A stretch of DNA of 64,000 bases from a virus. The stretch is taken from positions 1-64,000 of IMG/VR virus record IMGVR_UViG_3300027668_000012. One strand, given 5' to 3'. Under the pieces are notes generated by a model. That model was not told the DNA's origin. It was given only the letters and a program-made list of their open reading frames with translations, and did not search any database. The position numbers and the translations under genes were made by a program. This document shows, piece after piece, positions 26,975 through 36,332 of this stretch (the first letter of the stretch is position 1; each line of letters begins with the position of its first letter).

Positions 26975-27698
26975 AGGGTTTTTACTTGTAGCATCTACTA
27001 AACCTAGGTTTTTTGATTTAGCTATAAACGCAATAAATTCTATTAGAGATAACTATCCAGACGCTAAAGTTTGTCTTGTTACAGAGGAAGCTTTCTGTGA
27101 TGGGCGCGAATCTATTGCGGACCACTTAATATATTGCGGTGACCATGTAAGAGAAAAGCTATGGGCTTTAGATAAGACTCCTTTTGATATTACAATGTAT
27201 GTTGACGCTGACGTAGAAATCATACATGAAGATATTGAGTTTGCATTTGATCAACTTAAAGGAAACGACATAGCCTTTGTTGATTTGCCTGTGGACAAAG
27301 ATTCTTTGTTTGCAATTCGTAAGTGGCGTGGTGGAGAAATGAAACTTTGTGGTGGCATAGTTCTTTATGATATTAGAAAACCTATAGTTCAAAGTTTTAT
27401 GAAAATGTGGAACGAATATTACCGCAATCAATTTGCTGGAAATTGGTGGCCTGCATATAAAGATGGTAAACAAGATTTTGATTTGCATCCAGAAGTATTA
27501 CGTCAATTCGATCAATTCACTTTATGGTTTTTAACAGAGGAACACCCTTATTATAAAGATCTTAAAGTAGGTTCCTTTGAAGATGGTGAGAGATGGAATT
27601 GGTATATGACGTATGAAATTAAAGGGTTTACAAAGCCAGAGAAAGGTGTTATAATCCAACACTACAGCGGTTTAATAGAAAAATATGATCGGTATTGA
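26955..27698 (+). CDS. glycosyltransferase, GT-A fold (first of three)
   Basis: 247 residues. The N-terminal Rossmann-like part (FLLVASTKPRFFDLAINAIN, residues 9-28) leads to the metal-binding D84-A-D86 in MYVDADVEI, typical of GT8-like/GT-A enzymes that use nucleotide sugars. A Trp-rich segment (NQFAGNWWPAYKDG) may bind acceptor or sugar. It overlaps the preceding gene by 20 bases and is followed 3 bases later by the oxygenase-like gene. Acceptor unknown: modified phage DNA, fibre protein or cell surface are all possible. Confidence 0.75.
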   Translation: MKTEPTKGFLLVASTKPRFFDLAINAINSIRDNYPDAKVCLVTEEAFCDGRESIADHLIYCGDHVREKLWALDKTPFDITMYVDADVEIIHEDIEFAFDQLKGNDIAFVDLPVDKDSLFAIRKWRGGEMKLCGGIVLYDIRKPIVQSFMKMWNEYYRNQFAGNWWPAYKDGKQDFDLHPEVLRQFDQFTLWFLTEEHPYYKDLKVGSFEDGERWNWYMTYEIKGFTKPEKGVIIQHYSGLIEKYDRY

Positions 27699-27701
27699 AG
27701 A

Positions 27702-28406
27702 ATGACAAAGACTATGACAAGTGTTAACATTGTTAATAACGAAGTTCTTGATACACTCAATGAGTTTAAAGACCTTTGGTATAACGATTTAGAATCTTTT
27801 AAAAAACATGCTTATCTTATAAATGCAAACAACGAAAAAAACAAACGTGAAGAAAATATAAGTGACGCATACAAAAAGAAAATCATGGCTGATTATAAAG
27901 ACCACGATGGTTATCCTGAATGTCTTTATGGGTATACATTTAAGCAAGTAAAAACATCTGATTATTGGGATAGAACTCCAAGGACAGACGATGATAAAAT
28001 CAAAGAGAAATACTTTAATGACAACTACATAAGGCTTAATAAAAAGTTGTCTTCTATTTTAAGCACTAGATCTAATGCTTTGGCGGCTGTGTACCCTCCT
28101 GGTGGCTACATTGGTTGGCATAATAATGCAAACGCACCAAGTTACAATATAGTTTTAACTTGGTCTGAAACTGGTGATGGGTATTGGAAACATGTAGATC
28201 CTAAAACTGGTGAAGAAGTTTTAGTAAAAGATAAAGTGGGTTGGCAAGCTAAAGCCTTTTACTTTGGATCATATGAAGATGGTCCTGAAAACTTGGTGTA
28301 TCATATGGCTTCTACTGATTGTTGGAGATTTACAGTGTCTTATGTATTTGATCAAACAAGTAAAGGCTTTTGGGAAGACGTACTAGAAGAAATAGGCATT
28401 GAATGA
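27702..28406 (+). CDS. 2OG-Fe(II) oxygenase-like protein
   Basis: 234 residues. The C-terminal half (about 125-215) contains YPPGGYIGWHNNANAPSYNI, TWSETGDGYWK and a late H201/R209 pair (YHMAS...WRFTVSY). This recalls phage 2-oxoglutarate/iron dioxygenases, but the usual HxD reads HxN here (H140, N142), so activity is uncertain. The first 120 residues are helical and unassigned. Overlap with the next glycosyltransferase by 4 bases suggests the enzymes act together, for example hydroxylation before glycosylation. That order is inference. Confidence 0.55.
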   Translation: MTKTMTSVNIVNNEVLDTLNEFKDLWYNDLESFKKHAYLINANNEKNKREENISDAYKKKIMADYKDHDGYPECLYGYTFKQVKTSDYWDRTPRTDDDKIKEKYFNDNYIRLNKKLSSILSTRSNALAAVYPPGGYIGWHNNANAPSYNIVLTWSETGDGYWKHVDPKTGEEVLVKDKVGWQAKAFYFGSYEDGPENLVYHMASTDCWRFTVSYVFDQTSKGFWEDVLEEIGIE

Positions 28407-29068
28407 TTGATATATGCGTAACACATTTCGGTGAAAAGTATAGCTCAAAATATATTGACAATTTACAAAATGGCATAGCTAGGAATTATTCTGGCGATTT
28501 TAACTTTATTGTAAAGACTGATTGCCCTAATGGTCATTGGGATAAAATATCTTTTTTTAAACGCCAAGATCCTTGCATTGTTATGGACATAGATATTATT
28601 GTTAATGGAAGCCTAGATGAACTATTCAACTATGACATTGTAGAAAATCATATTGGAGCGTTTCCAAGATGGTGGAAAAACAGTGGTTGTAAATATAATG
28701 GTGGGTTTTATAAAATTAATCCTGGTTATAATCAACTTGCCGTTTACGACAAATTTTATTCTAATCCTGATTTCTGGATTAATCACTATGGAAAATTAAT
28801 TGGTATTATGGGAATGGGCGAACAAAACTTTGTTACTGATTCTAATTACTTTATAGAGGAACTCCCAGGCCAATGGTTAGGTGTTCATACAGAAGGTTCG
28901 TCCAGAAACAACAAGGATATAATAAATAAATACTACGATTACTATAACAAGCCTTTGATAACTCAAGAGAAGTTTGGCGATCAAATCAAGCTAGTACATT
29001 TCATATATGACGACAATATGATTGAGGACAAAGCAGAATGGGTACAAAAGATTTGGAACACAACGTAG
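28403..29068 (+). CDS. glycosyltransferase-like, DxD (second of three)
   Basis: 221 residues. CIVMDIDIIVNGSL (about 58-71) holds D62-I-D64, the nucleotide-sugar and metal site of GT-A enzymes. Upstream, FNFIVKTD resembles the UDP-binding beta-alpha unit. C-terminal KLVHFIYDDN is reminiscent of the closing H-x-F of GT8-like families. Starts within the stop of the oxygenase-like gene (ATGA) and overlaps the third glycosyltransferase by 31 bases. Donor and acceptor unknown. Confidence 0.7.
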   Translation: MIDICVTHFGEKYSSKYIDNLQNGIARNYSGDFNFIVKTDCPNGHWDKISFFKRQDPCIVMDIDIIVNGSLDELFNYDIVENHIGAFPRWWKNSGCKYNGGFYKINPGYNQLAVYDKFYSNPDFWINHYGKLIGIMGMGEQNFVTDSNYFIEELPGQWLGVHTEGSSRNNKDIINKYYDYYNKPLITQEKFGDQIKLVHFIYDDNMIEDKAEWVQKIWNTT

Positions 29069-29820
29069 TATGTGTTAAATGGGGTGACAAGTTCACTGCT
29101 GAACATGTAAATAGACTCTATAGAATGGCAGAGAGAAACATCACTTTGCCATTTAACTTTTATTGTTATACAGAAGATTCTGAGGGTGTTGACGAAAGAA
29201 TAAGCATTGTTTCATTAGACACGCGACTCGATTTAAAAGCTTGGTGGTGGAAACTTACCATGTTTAAACAAAATGATTATGATGGTGTCAATCTTTATTT
29301 AGATTTAGATGTAGTGATACAAAATAATATCGATCATCTATTTGATGAAGCGTCACATAATAAACTAACTCTAATAGATCAAGTTTTTGAGGAAAGTTTA
29401 AATGATTATTCTAATGATTATTTTCAGGAGTTTTCGAAACATACCAAACCTTATTACAATTCTTCAATTATGGTTTGGTACAACAATGAGAATCAAGACT
29501 TATATAATAAGTTTGTAAAATCAATAAAACTTTATACTAATCTATATCATGGCATTGATAGATTTTTTAGCTATGAAATTCCTAGTGCTAATTTTTGTAG
29601 TTTAAGTGAAGATGATTGGTATTTTAGATGTAAACTTACACCTCACATTGATCCAGATAAATCTTACTTTATTAGATTAGACACAGAGTCTACATTAGCA
29701 GCTGGTGGAGCTGTGATCGGTAAAGTATTAGTTTTTTATGATGAAAGTAAAGCTATTTGTGTATTTAATTCTTGCCACGAATCTATTTTTTATTCTGGTA
29801 TGGGGAAATATTTGTTATAA
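29038..29820 (+). CDS. glycosyltransferase-like, DxD (third of three)
   Basis: 260 residues. N-terminal VVCVKWGDKFTAEHVNRLYR and NLYLDLDVVIQNNIDHLF (D89-L-D91) define a GT-A domain close in layout to the second enzyme, so the two may be paralogues. The WWWKLTMF segment (69-76) lies where the donor-binding helix is expected. The start is inside the previous gene. It is the last gene before the late promoter at 29816, which overlaps its stop codon. Confidence 0.7.
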   Translation: MGTKDLEHNVVCVKWGDKFTAEHVNRLYRMAERNITLPFNFYCYTEDSEGVDERISIVSLDTRLDLKAWWWKLTMFKQNDYDGVNLYLDLDVVIQNNIDHLFDEASHNKLTLIDQVFEESLNDYSNDYFQEFSKHTKPYYNSSIMVWYNNENQDLYNKFVKSIKLYTNLYHGIDRFFSYEIPSANFCSLSEDDWYFRCKLTPHIDPDKSYFIRLDTESTLAAGGAVIGKVLVFYDESKAICVFNSCHESIFYSGMGKYLL

Positions 29821-29823
29821 ATA
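29816..29823 (+). promoter_or_regulatory. T4-type late promoter box for the fibre genes
   Basis: Exact TATAAATA overlapping the stop of the third glycosyltransferase, 30 bases before the next gene. Confidence 0.7.
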
Positions 29824-29853
29824 ATGTAAAGAACACAAGTAAAGGTACCATTC

Positions 29854-30210
29854 ATGGCACAATACGAAGAAATTGAAATAGATCAAGGTACTGACGTAGC
29901 TATTGAAGTACACTTAGTAAACTCAATAGATGATACTGCTAAGAATTTAACTAATTTTTCTGCTAAAGCAAAATTAAAAAGATCAATAAATTCTGATAGT
30001 GCAGATAGCCACGATTTCTTAGCCGTGATTACAAGCCCTGCGACATCAGGCATTGTAAATCTTTCTTTGACTAATGCTCAAACTGAAATACTTAAACCTG
30101 GTCGATACCTTTACGATGCTGAAATACAGTATCTTGATAGCTCTTCTACGTTAATTGTTGAAAGAGTGTTAGAAGGAAGAATTAACGTAAACGCATCGAT
30201 TACAAGGTAA
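29854..30210 (+). CDS. small virion structural protein, beta-sandwich-like
   Basis: 118 residues, nearly all beta by pattern: alternating hydrophobic residues in DVAIEVHLV, FSAKAKLKRS, GIVNLSLTN and a C-terminal LEGRINVNASITR strand. Similar small proteins stand at the head of fibre operons in marine T4-like phages and resemble the N-terminal domain of baseplate upper proteins. Probably an adaptor between baseplate and fibre. Directly behind a late promoter. Confidence 0.55.
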   Translation: MAQYEEIEIDQGTDVAIEVHLVNSIDDTAKNLTNFSAKAKLKRSINSDSADSHDFLAVITSPATSGIVNLSLTNAQTEILKPGRYLYDAEIQYLDSSSTLIVERVLEGRINVNASITR

Positions 30211-30219
30211 TACAAAGCT

Positions 30220-31212
30220 ATGGTTGATAGAACTGTCATAATCGCTGGGTTGAATGAAACTCAAGTAAAAAAAGTGGTTGTTGGCGCACCAATACGTAGC
30301 ATTGTTCAATCTGGTGGATCATTTGCAAGTTTATCTGACGTAGATGTTTCGGGTGCATCACACGGCAACCTTCTTGCGTATGATTCGTCTGTTGGCAAAT
30401 GGGAAGCCTCGGATGCTTTACCTCCTGTTAATGTTACTGCTGGAACTTATGGTTCAGCCACAAAAATACCACAAATAAAAATACTTTCGGATGGTAGACT
30501 TGACTCTGCTGGAGAAATAAGTGTTGCTACTAACATTGCTTTGGCTGGCGACTCTGGAACTGATTCTGTATCAATCCTAGCTGACACTTTAACTTTTTCG
30601 GGTGGTAATGGTTTAAGAACAGTAGTAACTAATAACAACGTTGCTATTAATATTGACGACACTTTGTCTTTGGCAAATCTCACAATTACAGGTGGGCTTA
30701 CAGTTACAGGCACACAGACTGTTATTAATTCAGAGACTTTGAACCTTGCAGACCATCACATCAAGCTTAACTCTAATGACTCAGCTGGAAGCCCAAACGC
30801 TTCTATTGATATTGGTTATGCGGCTGGACGCAAAGAAGATAGTTCAGGTTTTGCGTTTACTGGTATGTTCAGAGACGCAACAGATAAGACATTTAAGGTG
30901 TATGATAACTATACACTAGATCCAACAGGATCGACTGCAATTAATATAGCACACTCGTCATTTTCACTTGCGCCATTTAAAGCGAGTACACTTGCTGGTT
31001 CATATTTAGGTTTCGATTCTGATGTAGGAGCAAAGATAACTACTGCTGATGCATCTATCGGTTTTAACTTGGATTCATCAAGCGGTAAGTTTAAAATCAA
31101 TGTATTTAACGCCTCATACACGCAAAGAGGTTTAGCTTTCTTTGATAATACTCAATTCACTGTAGTTAATGGTGGTGTAACTTTGAATATTGTTGACGGC
31201 GGCGAGTATTAA
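30220..31212 (+). CDS. tail fibre-like structural protein
   Basis: 330 residues rich in Gly/Ser/Thr/Asp. N-terminal SLSDVDVSGASHGNLLAYDS is a fibre-type motif, and the middle ITGGLTVTGTQTVINSETLN resembles shaft repeats seen in large phage fibres. The C-terminus has FKINVFNASYTQRG, a weak echo of the VYNAAG tag of two other proteins here. Probably part of a multi-chain fibre with the next three genes. Confidence 0.65.
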   Translation: MVDRTVIIAGLNETQVKKVVVGAPIRSIVQSGGSFASLSDVDVSGASHGNLLAYDSSVGKWEASDALPPVNVTAGTYGSATKIPQIKILSDGRLDSAGEISVATNIALAGDSGTDSVSILADTLTFSGGNGLRTVVTNNNVAINIDDTLSLANLTITGGLTVTGTQTVINSETLNLADHHIKLNSNDSAGSPNASIDIGYAAGRKEDSSGFAFTGMFRDATDKTFKVYDNYTLDPTGSTAINIAHSSFSLAPFKASTLAGSYLGFDSDVGAKITTADASIGFNLDSSSGKFKINVFNASYTQRGLAFFDNTQFTVVNGGVTLNIVDGGEY

Positions 31213-31216
31213 TCGT

Positions 31217-31224
31217 TATAAATA
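31217..31224 (+). promoter_or_regulatory. T4-type late promoter box
   Basis: Exact TATAAATA between two fibre genes. Immediately downstream AACTA/TAGTT (31226-31243 region) can pair as a short hairpin at the 5' end of the transcript. Confidence 0.65.
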
Positions 31225-31267
31225 GAACTAATATTATATAGTTTTACTAAAAAGAAAAGAATAGACA

Positions 31268-31753
31268 TTGTCTAACGTAGAGATTAGATTACTTAAATCA
31301 GATTCGGCTGGCAAGATACCTCTTGTTGGCGATTTGGCCTATGGTGAATTGGCTATTAACTATAAAGACGGAAGACTTTTTTATAAAAATGCCGATAATG
31401 TAGTTAAATTTTTTACTGATTCTGATGCTATAAAGGCTCAAATAGATTCGGCACAATCAGAAACATTGCTCACATCTGGTGGAACAATGACTGGTCAGAT
31501 AAACATGAACAGTCTTAGGATTGTTAATTTATCTTCGCCTTCTGATAATAATGATGCGGTAAATAAAATATATGTAGATAACGCAGTCATAACAGGCGTT
31601 GGAGCAGTTAACTTTCCAGAAGGTAATTATGGAACAGTAGACTCAACAGGTCAAATTGATGCGTTTGGAATTTCAACAGGCGGAACATTTGAATGTATGA
31701 ATCCTGTAGGTTCGTTAGCAACAATAGATCTTGGCGTAGATTCAAGTGTATAG
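31268..31753 (+). CDS. tail fibre segment with TTG start
   Basis: 161 residues. N-terminal IRLLKSDSAGKIPLVGDLAY and GELAINYKDGRLFYKNADN form the small attachment repeat seen at the start of many phage fibre proteins. TSGGTMTGQINMNS (about 79-92) is a common short fibre repeat. No ATG or GTG is available near the conserved N-terminus; the frame opens with TTG at 31268, with an A-rich weak ribosome site. Partner genes on both sides are fibre-like. Confidence 0.6.
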   Translation: MSNVEIRLLKSDSAGKIPLVGDLAYGELAINYKDGRLFYKNADNVVKFFTDSDAIKAQIDSAQSETLLTSGGTMTGQINMNSLRIVNLSSPSDNNDAVNKIYVDNAVITGVGAVNFPEGNYGTVDSTGQIDAFGISTGGTFECMNPVGSLATIDLGVDSSV

Positions 31754-31771
31754 AAATAAGGAATTAAATAA

Positions 31772-32398
31772 ATGCCTACAGTAGTCCAGTTTAGACGAGG
31801 CACAACAGCTCAGAATAATAACTTTACTGGGGCTGCTGGTGAAATCTCATATGATAATCAATTAAATAGTATTAGAGTACATAATGGTTCGACCGCTGGT
31901 GGATTTGAATCTGTTACAACGTCGGGTGCACAAACACTAACTAATAAAACACTTGATAGTGCAACTATTTCTGGTGCATTATTTGCCTCTGATTCAGATG
32001 CGATTGATATTGGCACAGATGATATAAGATTTAGAGGTGCTTACATTGGCACTCTTTATACTAAGAATGGTATAGTTAAAGCACAACCAGTTGGTGTATC
32101 AGTAACAAGCGGATCAGCTACAATCGTTGCATCATATGTAACAGGTGGTGCATCCACTGCAATAGAATTTAATATTTCAGCATACAATGGCAGTTCTACA
32201 GAGACACAAATCTCTAAAATATTGACTGCATTTGACGGAACAAATATAGCAAGTACAGAATATGGTATAGTACATACTGGTGATAGTGATCTAGGATCTT
32301 TAGCTGTAACAAATAACTCAGGCACAATTGAAGTTAAATTTACACGTAATCCTGCAAATACAATATTAGTTAAAGCCCACCAAACAATTATCACATAA
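31772..32398 (+). CDS. tail fibre / receptor-binding-type protein
   Basis: 208 residues. N-terminal VVQFRRGTTAQNNNFTGAAG and IRVHNGSTAGG (residues 4-47) make the attachment repeat common to phage fibres and tropism determinants. TNKTLDSATISG follows as a linker, and the C-terminal ~110 residues form a beta-rich domain (ATIVASYVTGG...FNISAYNG...IEVKFTRNPANTILV) that could be the receptor-facing or capping head. No enzyme motif. Confidence 0.65.
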   Translation: MPTVVQFRRGTTAQNNNFTGAAGEISYDNQLNSIRVHNGSTAGGFESVTTSGAQTLTNKTLDSATISGALFASDSDAIDIGTDDIRFRGAYIGTLYTKNGIVKAQPVGVSVTSGSATIVASYVTGGASTAIEFNISAYNGSSTETQISKILTAFDGTNIASTEYGIVHTGDSDLGSLAVTNNSGTIEVKFTRNPANTILVKAHQTIIT

Positions 32399-32417
32399 CC
32401 ATCGGGGACAATGAACC

Positions 32418-35400
32418 ATGGCAGACAAGAATTTTATAGTTAAGAATGGCATTACAGTCAAAGGACCTTCAACGTTTGATAGTTCAGTAAACGTAAGTGG
32501 CATTATAACTCAGGCAAACCTTCCAGTTGCTACGCAAGCATACGTTGCTACACAAATAGCATCAAAGGATAATACAGATGAGATTACTGAAGGCAGTAGC
32601 AATTTGTATCATACAACATCAAGAGTTGACTCTGCCTTTGATGTACGAATAGCTACAAAAAGCACTACCAACTTAGGCGAAGGTAATAATCTATACTACA
32701 CTACAGCAAGAGCTGATTCTGATGCAAAGAACGCAATCAGTCTAACAGACGCTGGTGGAGATGGTTCTTTTGCATATGTCCCTGCAACAGGCGTATTAAC
32801 ATATACAGGTCCTAGTGTAGCAGAAGTAAGAGCCAAGCTAGTAGCTTCCACAGGAATTACATACGACTCTGCCGCTGGTAAAATATCAATAACAAACACA
32901 GGTGTGACTGCTGGTACTTATGGTTCTGGTTCTTTAGTTCCAAAATTTACAGTAAACGCTCAAGGACTAATAGACTCTGCTGGAGTATTTCCAGTTGCAG
33001 GTGTTGCATCATTTGGATACGATAGTAGTAACGGCATCTTAACAATTGGTACAGCAGATGGTGGTACATTTACTGCAACTGCTACACTAGGTCCTTTCAC
33101 TACAGCTAATCTTACAGAAGGTAGTAACCTTTATTACACGACTGCTCGTGCAGACAGTGACGCTAAGAACGCTATAAGTGGTGGTACTGGTATTACATAC
33201 AATGATAGCACTGGTGTGATTACTACAACTGATGGTGACATTGTACATGACAGTCTAAGCGGATTTGTTGCAAATGAGCATATCGATCACTCAGGTGTTT
33301 CTGTTATTGCGGGCACTGGTTTAACAGGCGGTGGTACTATCGCCGCCAATCGTACACTTAATGTTATTGCTGGTACTGGTTTAACTGCAAATGCAGATAA
33401 CATCACAACTAATGACGGACAAATCGTACACGACAATCTAAGTGGATTTGTTGCAAACGAACATATTGATCACACCGGCGTAACAATTACTGCTGGTGCA
33501 GGTTTGACAGGCGGTGGTACTATTGCAGCTACACGCACATTAAACATTGGTGCTGGTACTGGTGTCACAGTAAATGCCAACGACATTGCTATTGGTCAAG
33601 CAGTTGCAACAACAGACGACGTAACATTCGATGTTGTCACTGCCACTTCAATTGCACCAGGCTTCTTAGATTATTCTGGTATTATCCCTGCACATGCAGA
33701 AGGTCGAGTATTTTACGACTCAGCATTCGGTGCTTTAGCAGTCTACAACGACGAAGCTGCTATGACTTTACAAGTTGGTCAAGAGCAAGTTACTAGAGTT
33801 TATAACGGATCTGGTGCAACAATCCTTGATGGTAAACCAGTCTATTATGTTGGTGTGCAAGGTACTACACCTACAATCGGACTTGCAAACGGATCAAACG
33901 CGGATCACTACGAAGTTTCTGGTCTTGCAACCCATGATATTGAGAATGGCACATTTGGGTACGTAACAAACTCAGGTCTAGTAAATAACATCGACACGTC
34001 TTCTTTGACTGCCAATGCCGCTGTATTCCTTGGAGCATCAGCTGGTGCATTGTCTAGTACAGAAAATTCATTCCCTAACTTTCCAATTACAGTTGGTCGT
34101 GTTTTAACAAGTCATGCAAGCACTGGACAAATTCTGGTCGAGTTAAGCCATGATACGACTCAAACTTTTAGAACTATTGGTGATGCTCACATAGGCACTA
34201 ATTTGGTTGTTGGTAATAACTTAACAGTTTTAGGTACTCAAGTAAACGCATCCACACAGAATATCAATATTGGTGGCGCATTTAATAATCTTAACCAAGG
34301 TGATACAATAGGTGATGCAAACACTGCATTGGTAACAGGTTCAGGTCTTGATGATGCGGTTCTTAAAGGTCACTTTACAGATATTGTCAACAGAGCTTTC
34401 TATCTTGCAATTGATAGTGCAGACTCGGCTGGTGACTCATTCAAGTTTTCTTATGACTCTGCATTTTCTACTGTCCTAGGTGAAAATATTAGAATTAACG
34501 ATAGTGCGCACACATTAGCAAATGGTATTAGTGTAGAATTTGGTGCAGTAACTGGTCACACATTAAATAACGCATGGCTAGGTTCAGCATCTCCTATCAA
34601 TGTTGATACTGGTATATTTACAAACAGAAACACTGGTAGCTCAGGTATAGGCCACACTCACGTGGGTCTATTCTTTGATGTGAGTGAGACTAAGTGGACA
34701 TTCTTAAACGCTTACGACTCTGATGTTTCAGGTACTATAAACATGGCTGATAGTTCAGTCACGTTGGGTATTGTTAAAGCTGGTACATTTGAGGGCGCAC
34801 TTACAGGTGAATTAACTGGTAATGCGGCAACTGCAACCATCTTAGCTACTCCAAGAACAATCGGTGGCGTATCCTTTAATGGATCAGCGAATATAAACCT
34901 TGCTGGTGTTAATGCTGCTGGTAATCAAAACACATCTGGCACTGCAGCAATAGGAACTGCAATTACGGCAACTGCTAACAATACAGCCAATGAAACAGTA
35001 TTTCCTACATTCGTAGATGGTGCAACAGGGACACAGGGTATTGAGACGGATACTGGCTTAACATATAACCCTAGCTCAGGCGTATTAACATCACTTGTGT
35101 CAGCAGTAACAGAACAAAGGTTCCTTGACAGTAACGCAAGTAACTATGTAGGATTTGGTCAACCAGTTTCTCCATCCGCTAACGTTATATGGACATTGCC
35201 AAATGCAGATGGTTCTGCTGGACAAGCCTTAGTAACAAGTGGTGACAAAACACTATCATGGGCAGCTGCTGGTGCTGTAACAACAGCAGACGAATCAACT
35301 AACACAAACTTTACAATTAAGTTTGACGCGGCAACAAGTGGCGCAGTTACGGCGATAAAACATGACACAGGGCTTACTTACAATCCAAGTACAGGTAAAA

Positions 35401-36296
35401 TAACAGCAACTAATTTTACTGGTGAAGTCACTGGTAATGCCGCAACTGCAACTACATTGGCAACTGCAAGAACTATTGGTGGCGTATCGTTTAATGGTGG
35501 TGCTAATATAAATCTTGCTGGTGTTAATGCAACTGGTAATCAAAACACATCTGGTTCAGCCGCTACGCTAACAACTGCAAGAACAATTGGCGGTACATCA
35601 TTTAATGGTAGTGCTAATATTGCAGTGGGTTTAGCGAATACCGCAACTACATTAGCAACTGCAAGGACTATTGGTGGTGTATCATTTAATGGATCAGCGA
35701 ATATAAACCTTGCTGGTGTTAATGCAACTGGTAATCAAAACACATCTGGTTCAGCCGCCACTTTAACAACTGCAAGGACTATTGGTGGAACATCATTTAA
35801 TGGTAGTGCTAATATTGCAGTAGATTTATCGGCAACTGCAACTGCATTAGCAACTGCAAGAACTATCGGTGGTACATCTTTCAATGGTACGGCTAATATT
35901 GATGTTGCTTTAGCAGCTGTTGCTACTGCTGTTACAGTAGCAGATGAATCAAGTGATACGACTTGTTTTCCATTATTTACAACTGGTGCGACAGGCGAAT
36001 TGCCGCCAAAGAGTGGTTCTAATCTTACCTTTAATTCTAGCTCAGGTACGTTAACTGTTGTCAACCTTGCCGCATCGGGAACAGTTGATGGTCGTGACGT
36101 TGCCGCCGATGGTACTAAACTAGACGGCATTGAATCAAGTGCTACAGCCGATCAGACAGCCGCACAGATACTAACTGCCCTTAGAACAGTTGATGTCAAC
36201 GGCACAAGTGGTGTTAATGCTGGTACTTTAGACGGACAAGCGGCTTCTCATTATAGAATTAATGTATATAATGCCGCTGGCAACCTATTAAACTAA
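32418..36296 (+). CDS. large tail fibre protein with internal repeats (1292 aa)
   Basis: Largest gene in the window. Segments in order: repeated NLYYTTARADSDAKNAIS units (about residues 60-260), two copies of FVANEHIDH...AGTGLTGGGTIAA (about 270-380), a middle beta domain, then six copies of TARTIGGxSFNGxANI (about 810-1165), and a C-terminal LDGQAASHYRINVYNAAG end. The layout is typical of long host-contact fibres. The C-terminal tag is shared with the protein at 24931-25251. Near-identical DNA repeats make it prone to length change by recombination. Confidence 0.85.
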   Translation: MADKNFIVKNGITVKGPSTFDSSVNVSGIITQANLPVATQAYVATQIASKDNTDEITEGSSNLYHTTSRVDSAFDVRIATKSTTNLGEGNNLYYTTARADSDAKNAISLTDAGGDGSFAYVPATGVLTYTGPSVAEVRAKLVASTGITYDSAAGKISITNTGVTAGTYGSGSLVPKFTVNAQGLIDSAGVFPVAGVASFGYDSSNGILTIGTADGGTFTATATLGPFTTANLTEGSNLYYTTARADSDAKNAISGGTGITYNDSTGVITTTDGDIVHDSLSGFVANEHIDHSGVSVIAGTGLTGGGTIAANRTLNVIAGTGLTANADNITTNDGQIVHDNLSGFVANEHIDHTGVTITAGAGLTGGGTIAATRTLNIGAGTGVTVNANDIAIGQAVATTDDVTFDVVTATSIAPGFLDYSGIIPAHAEGRVFYDSAFGALAVYNDEAAMTLQVGQEQVTRVYNGSGATILDGKPVYYVGVQGTTPTIGLANGSNADHYEVSGLATHDIENGTFGYVTNSGLVNNIDTSSLTANAAVFLGASAGALSSTENSFPNFPITVGRVLTSHASTGQILVELSHDTTQTFRTIGDAHIGTNLVVGNNLTVLGTQVNASTQNINIGGAFNNLNQGDTIGDANTALVTGSGLDDAVLKGHFTDIVNRAFYLAIDSADSAGDSFKFSYDSAFSTVLGENIRINDSAHTLANGISVEFGAVTGHTLNNAWLGSASPINVDTGIFTNRNTGSSGIGHTHVGLFFDVSETKWTFLNAYDSDVSGTINMADSSVTLGIVKAGTFEGALTGELTGNAATATILATPRTIGGVSFNGSANINLAGVNAAGNQNTSGTAAIGTAITATANNTANETVFPTFVDGATGTQGIETDTGLTYNPSSGVLTSLVSAVTEQRFLDSNASNYVGFGQPVSPSANVIWTLPNADGSAGQALVTSGDKTLSWAAAGAVTTADESTNTNFTIKFDAATSGAVTAIKHDTGLTYNPSTGKITATNFTGEVTGNAATATTLATARTIGGVSFNGGANINLAGVNATGNQNTSGSAATLTTARTIGGTSFNGSANIAVGLANTATTLATARTIGGVSFNGSANINLAGVNATGNQNTSGSAATLTTARTIGGTSFNGSANIAVDLSATATALATARTIGGTSFNGTANIDVALAAVATAVTVADESSDTTCFPLFTTGATGELPPKSGSNLTFNSSSGTLTVVNLAASGTVDGRDVAADGTKLDGIESSATADQTAAQILTALRTVDVNGTSGVNAGTLDGQAASHYRINVYNAAGNLLN
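34850..35920 (+). repeat. fibre gene repeats (six TIGGxSFNG units)
   Basis: Six in-frame copies encoding ARTIGG-V/T-SFNG-x-ANI. The unit encoding AGVNATGNQNTSGSAA is almost identical at DNA level near 35515-35575 and 35705-35765. Confidence 0.85.
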
Positions 36297-36304
36297 GCTA
36301 AATA
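36297..36304 (+). promoter_or_regulatory. variant late promoter box (GCTAAATA) before gp13
   Basis: Six of eight matches to TATAAATA, located right after the fibre stop and just before a stable hairpin. Weak on its own; supported by the same promoter-then-hairpin layout before gp20. Confidence 0.3.
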
Positions 36305-36308
36305 GAAT

Positions 36309-36332
36309 GGAGAGGGAATAATATCTCTCTCC
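36309..36332 (+). other. 9-bp hairpin in the leader of gp13
   Basis: GGAGAGGGA (36309-36317) pairs with TCTCTCTCC (36324-36332) around a 6-base loop, with one G-U pair. No T-run follows, so it is not an ordinary terminator. It could protect the 5' end or separate fibre and neck transcripts. Confidence 0.55.

Noticed and set aside
35735-36130. 131-codon open frame antisense to the fibre repeats
   Set aside because: A by-product of the biased codon pattern of the Ala/Thr/Gly-rich fibre; no start signals and no coding features.
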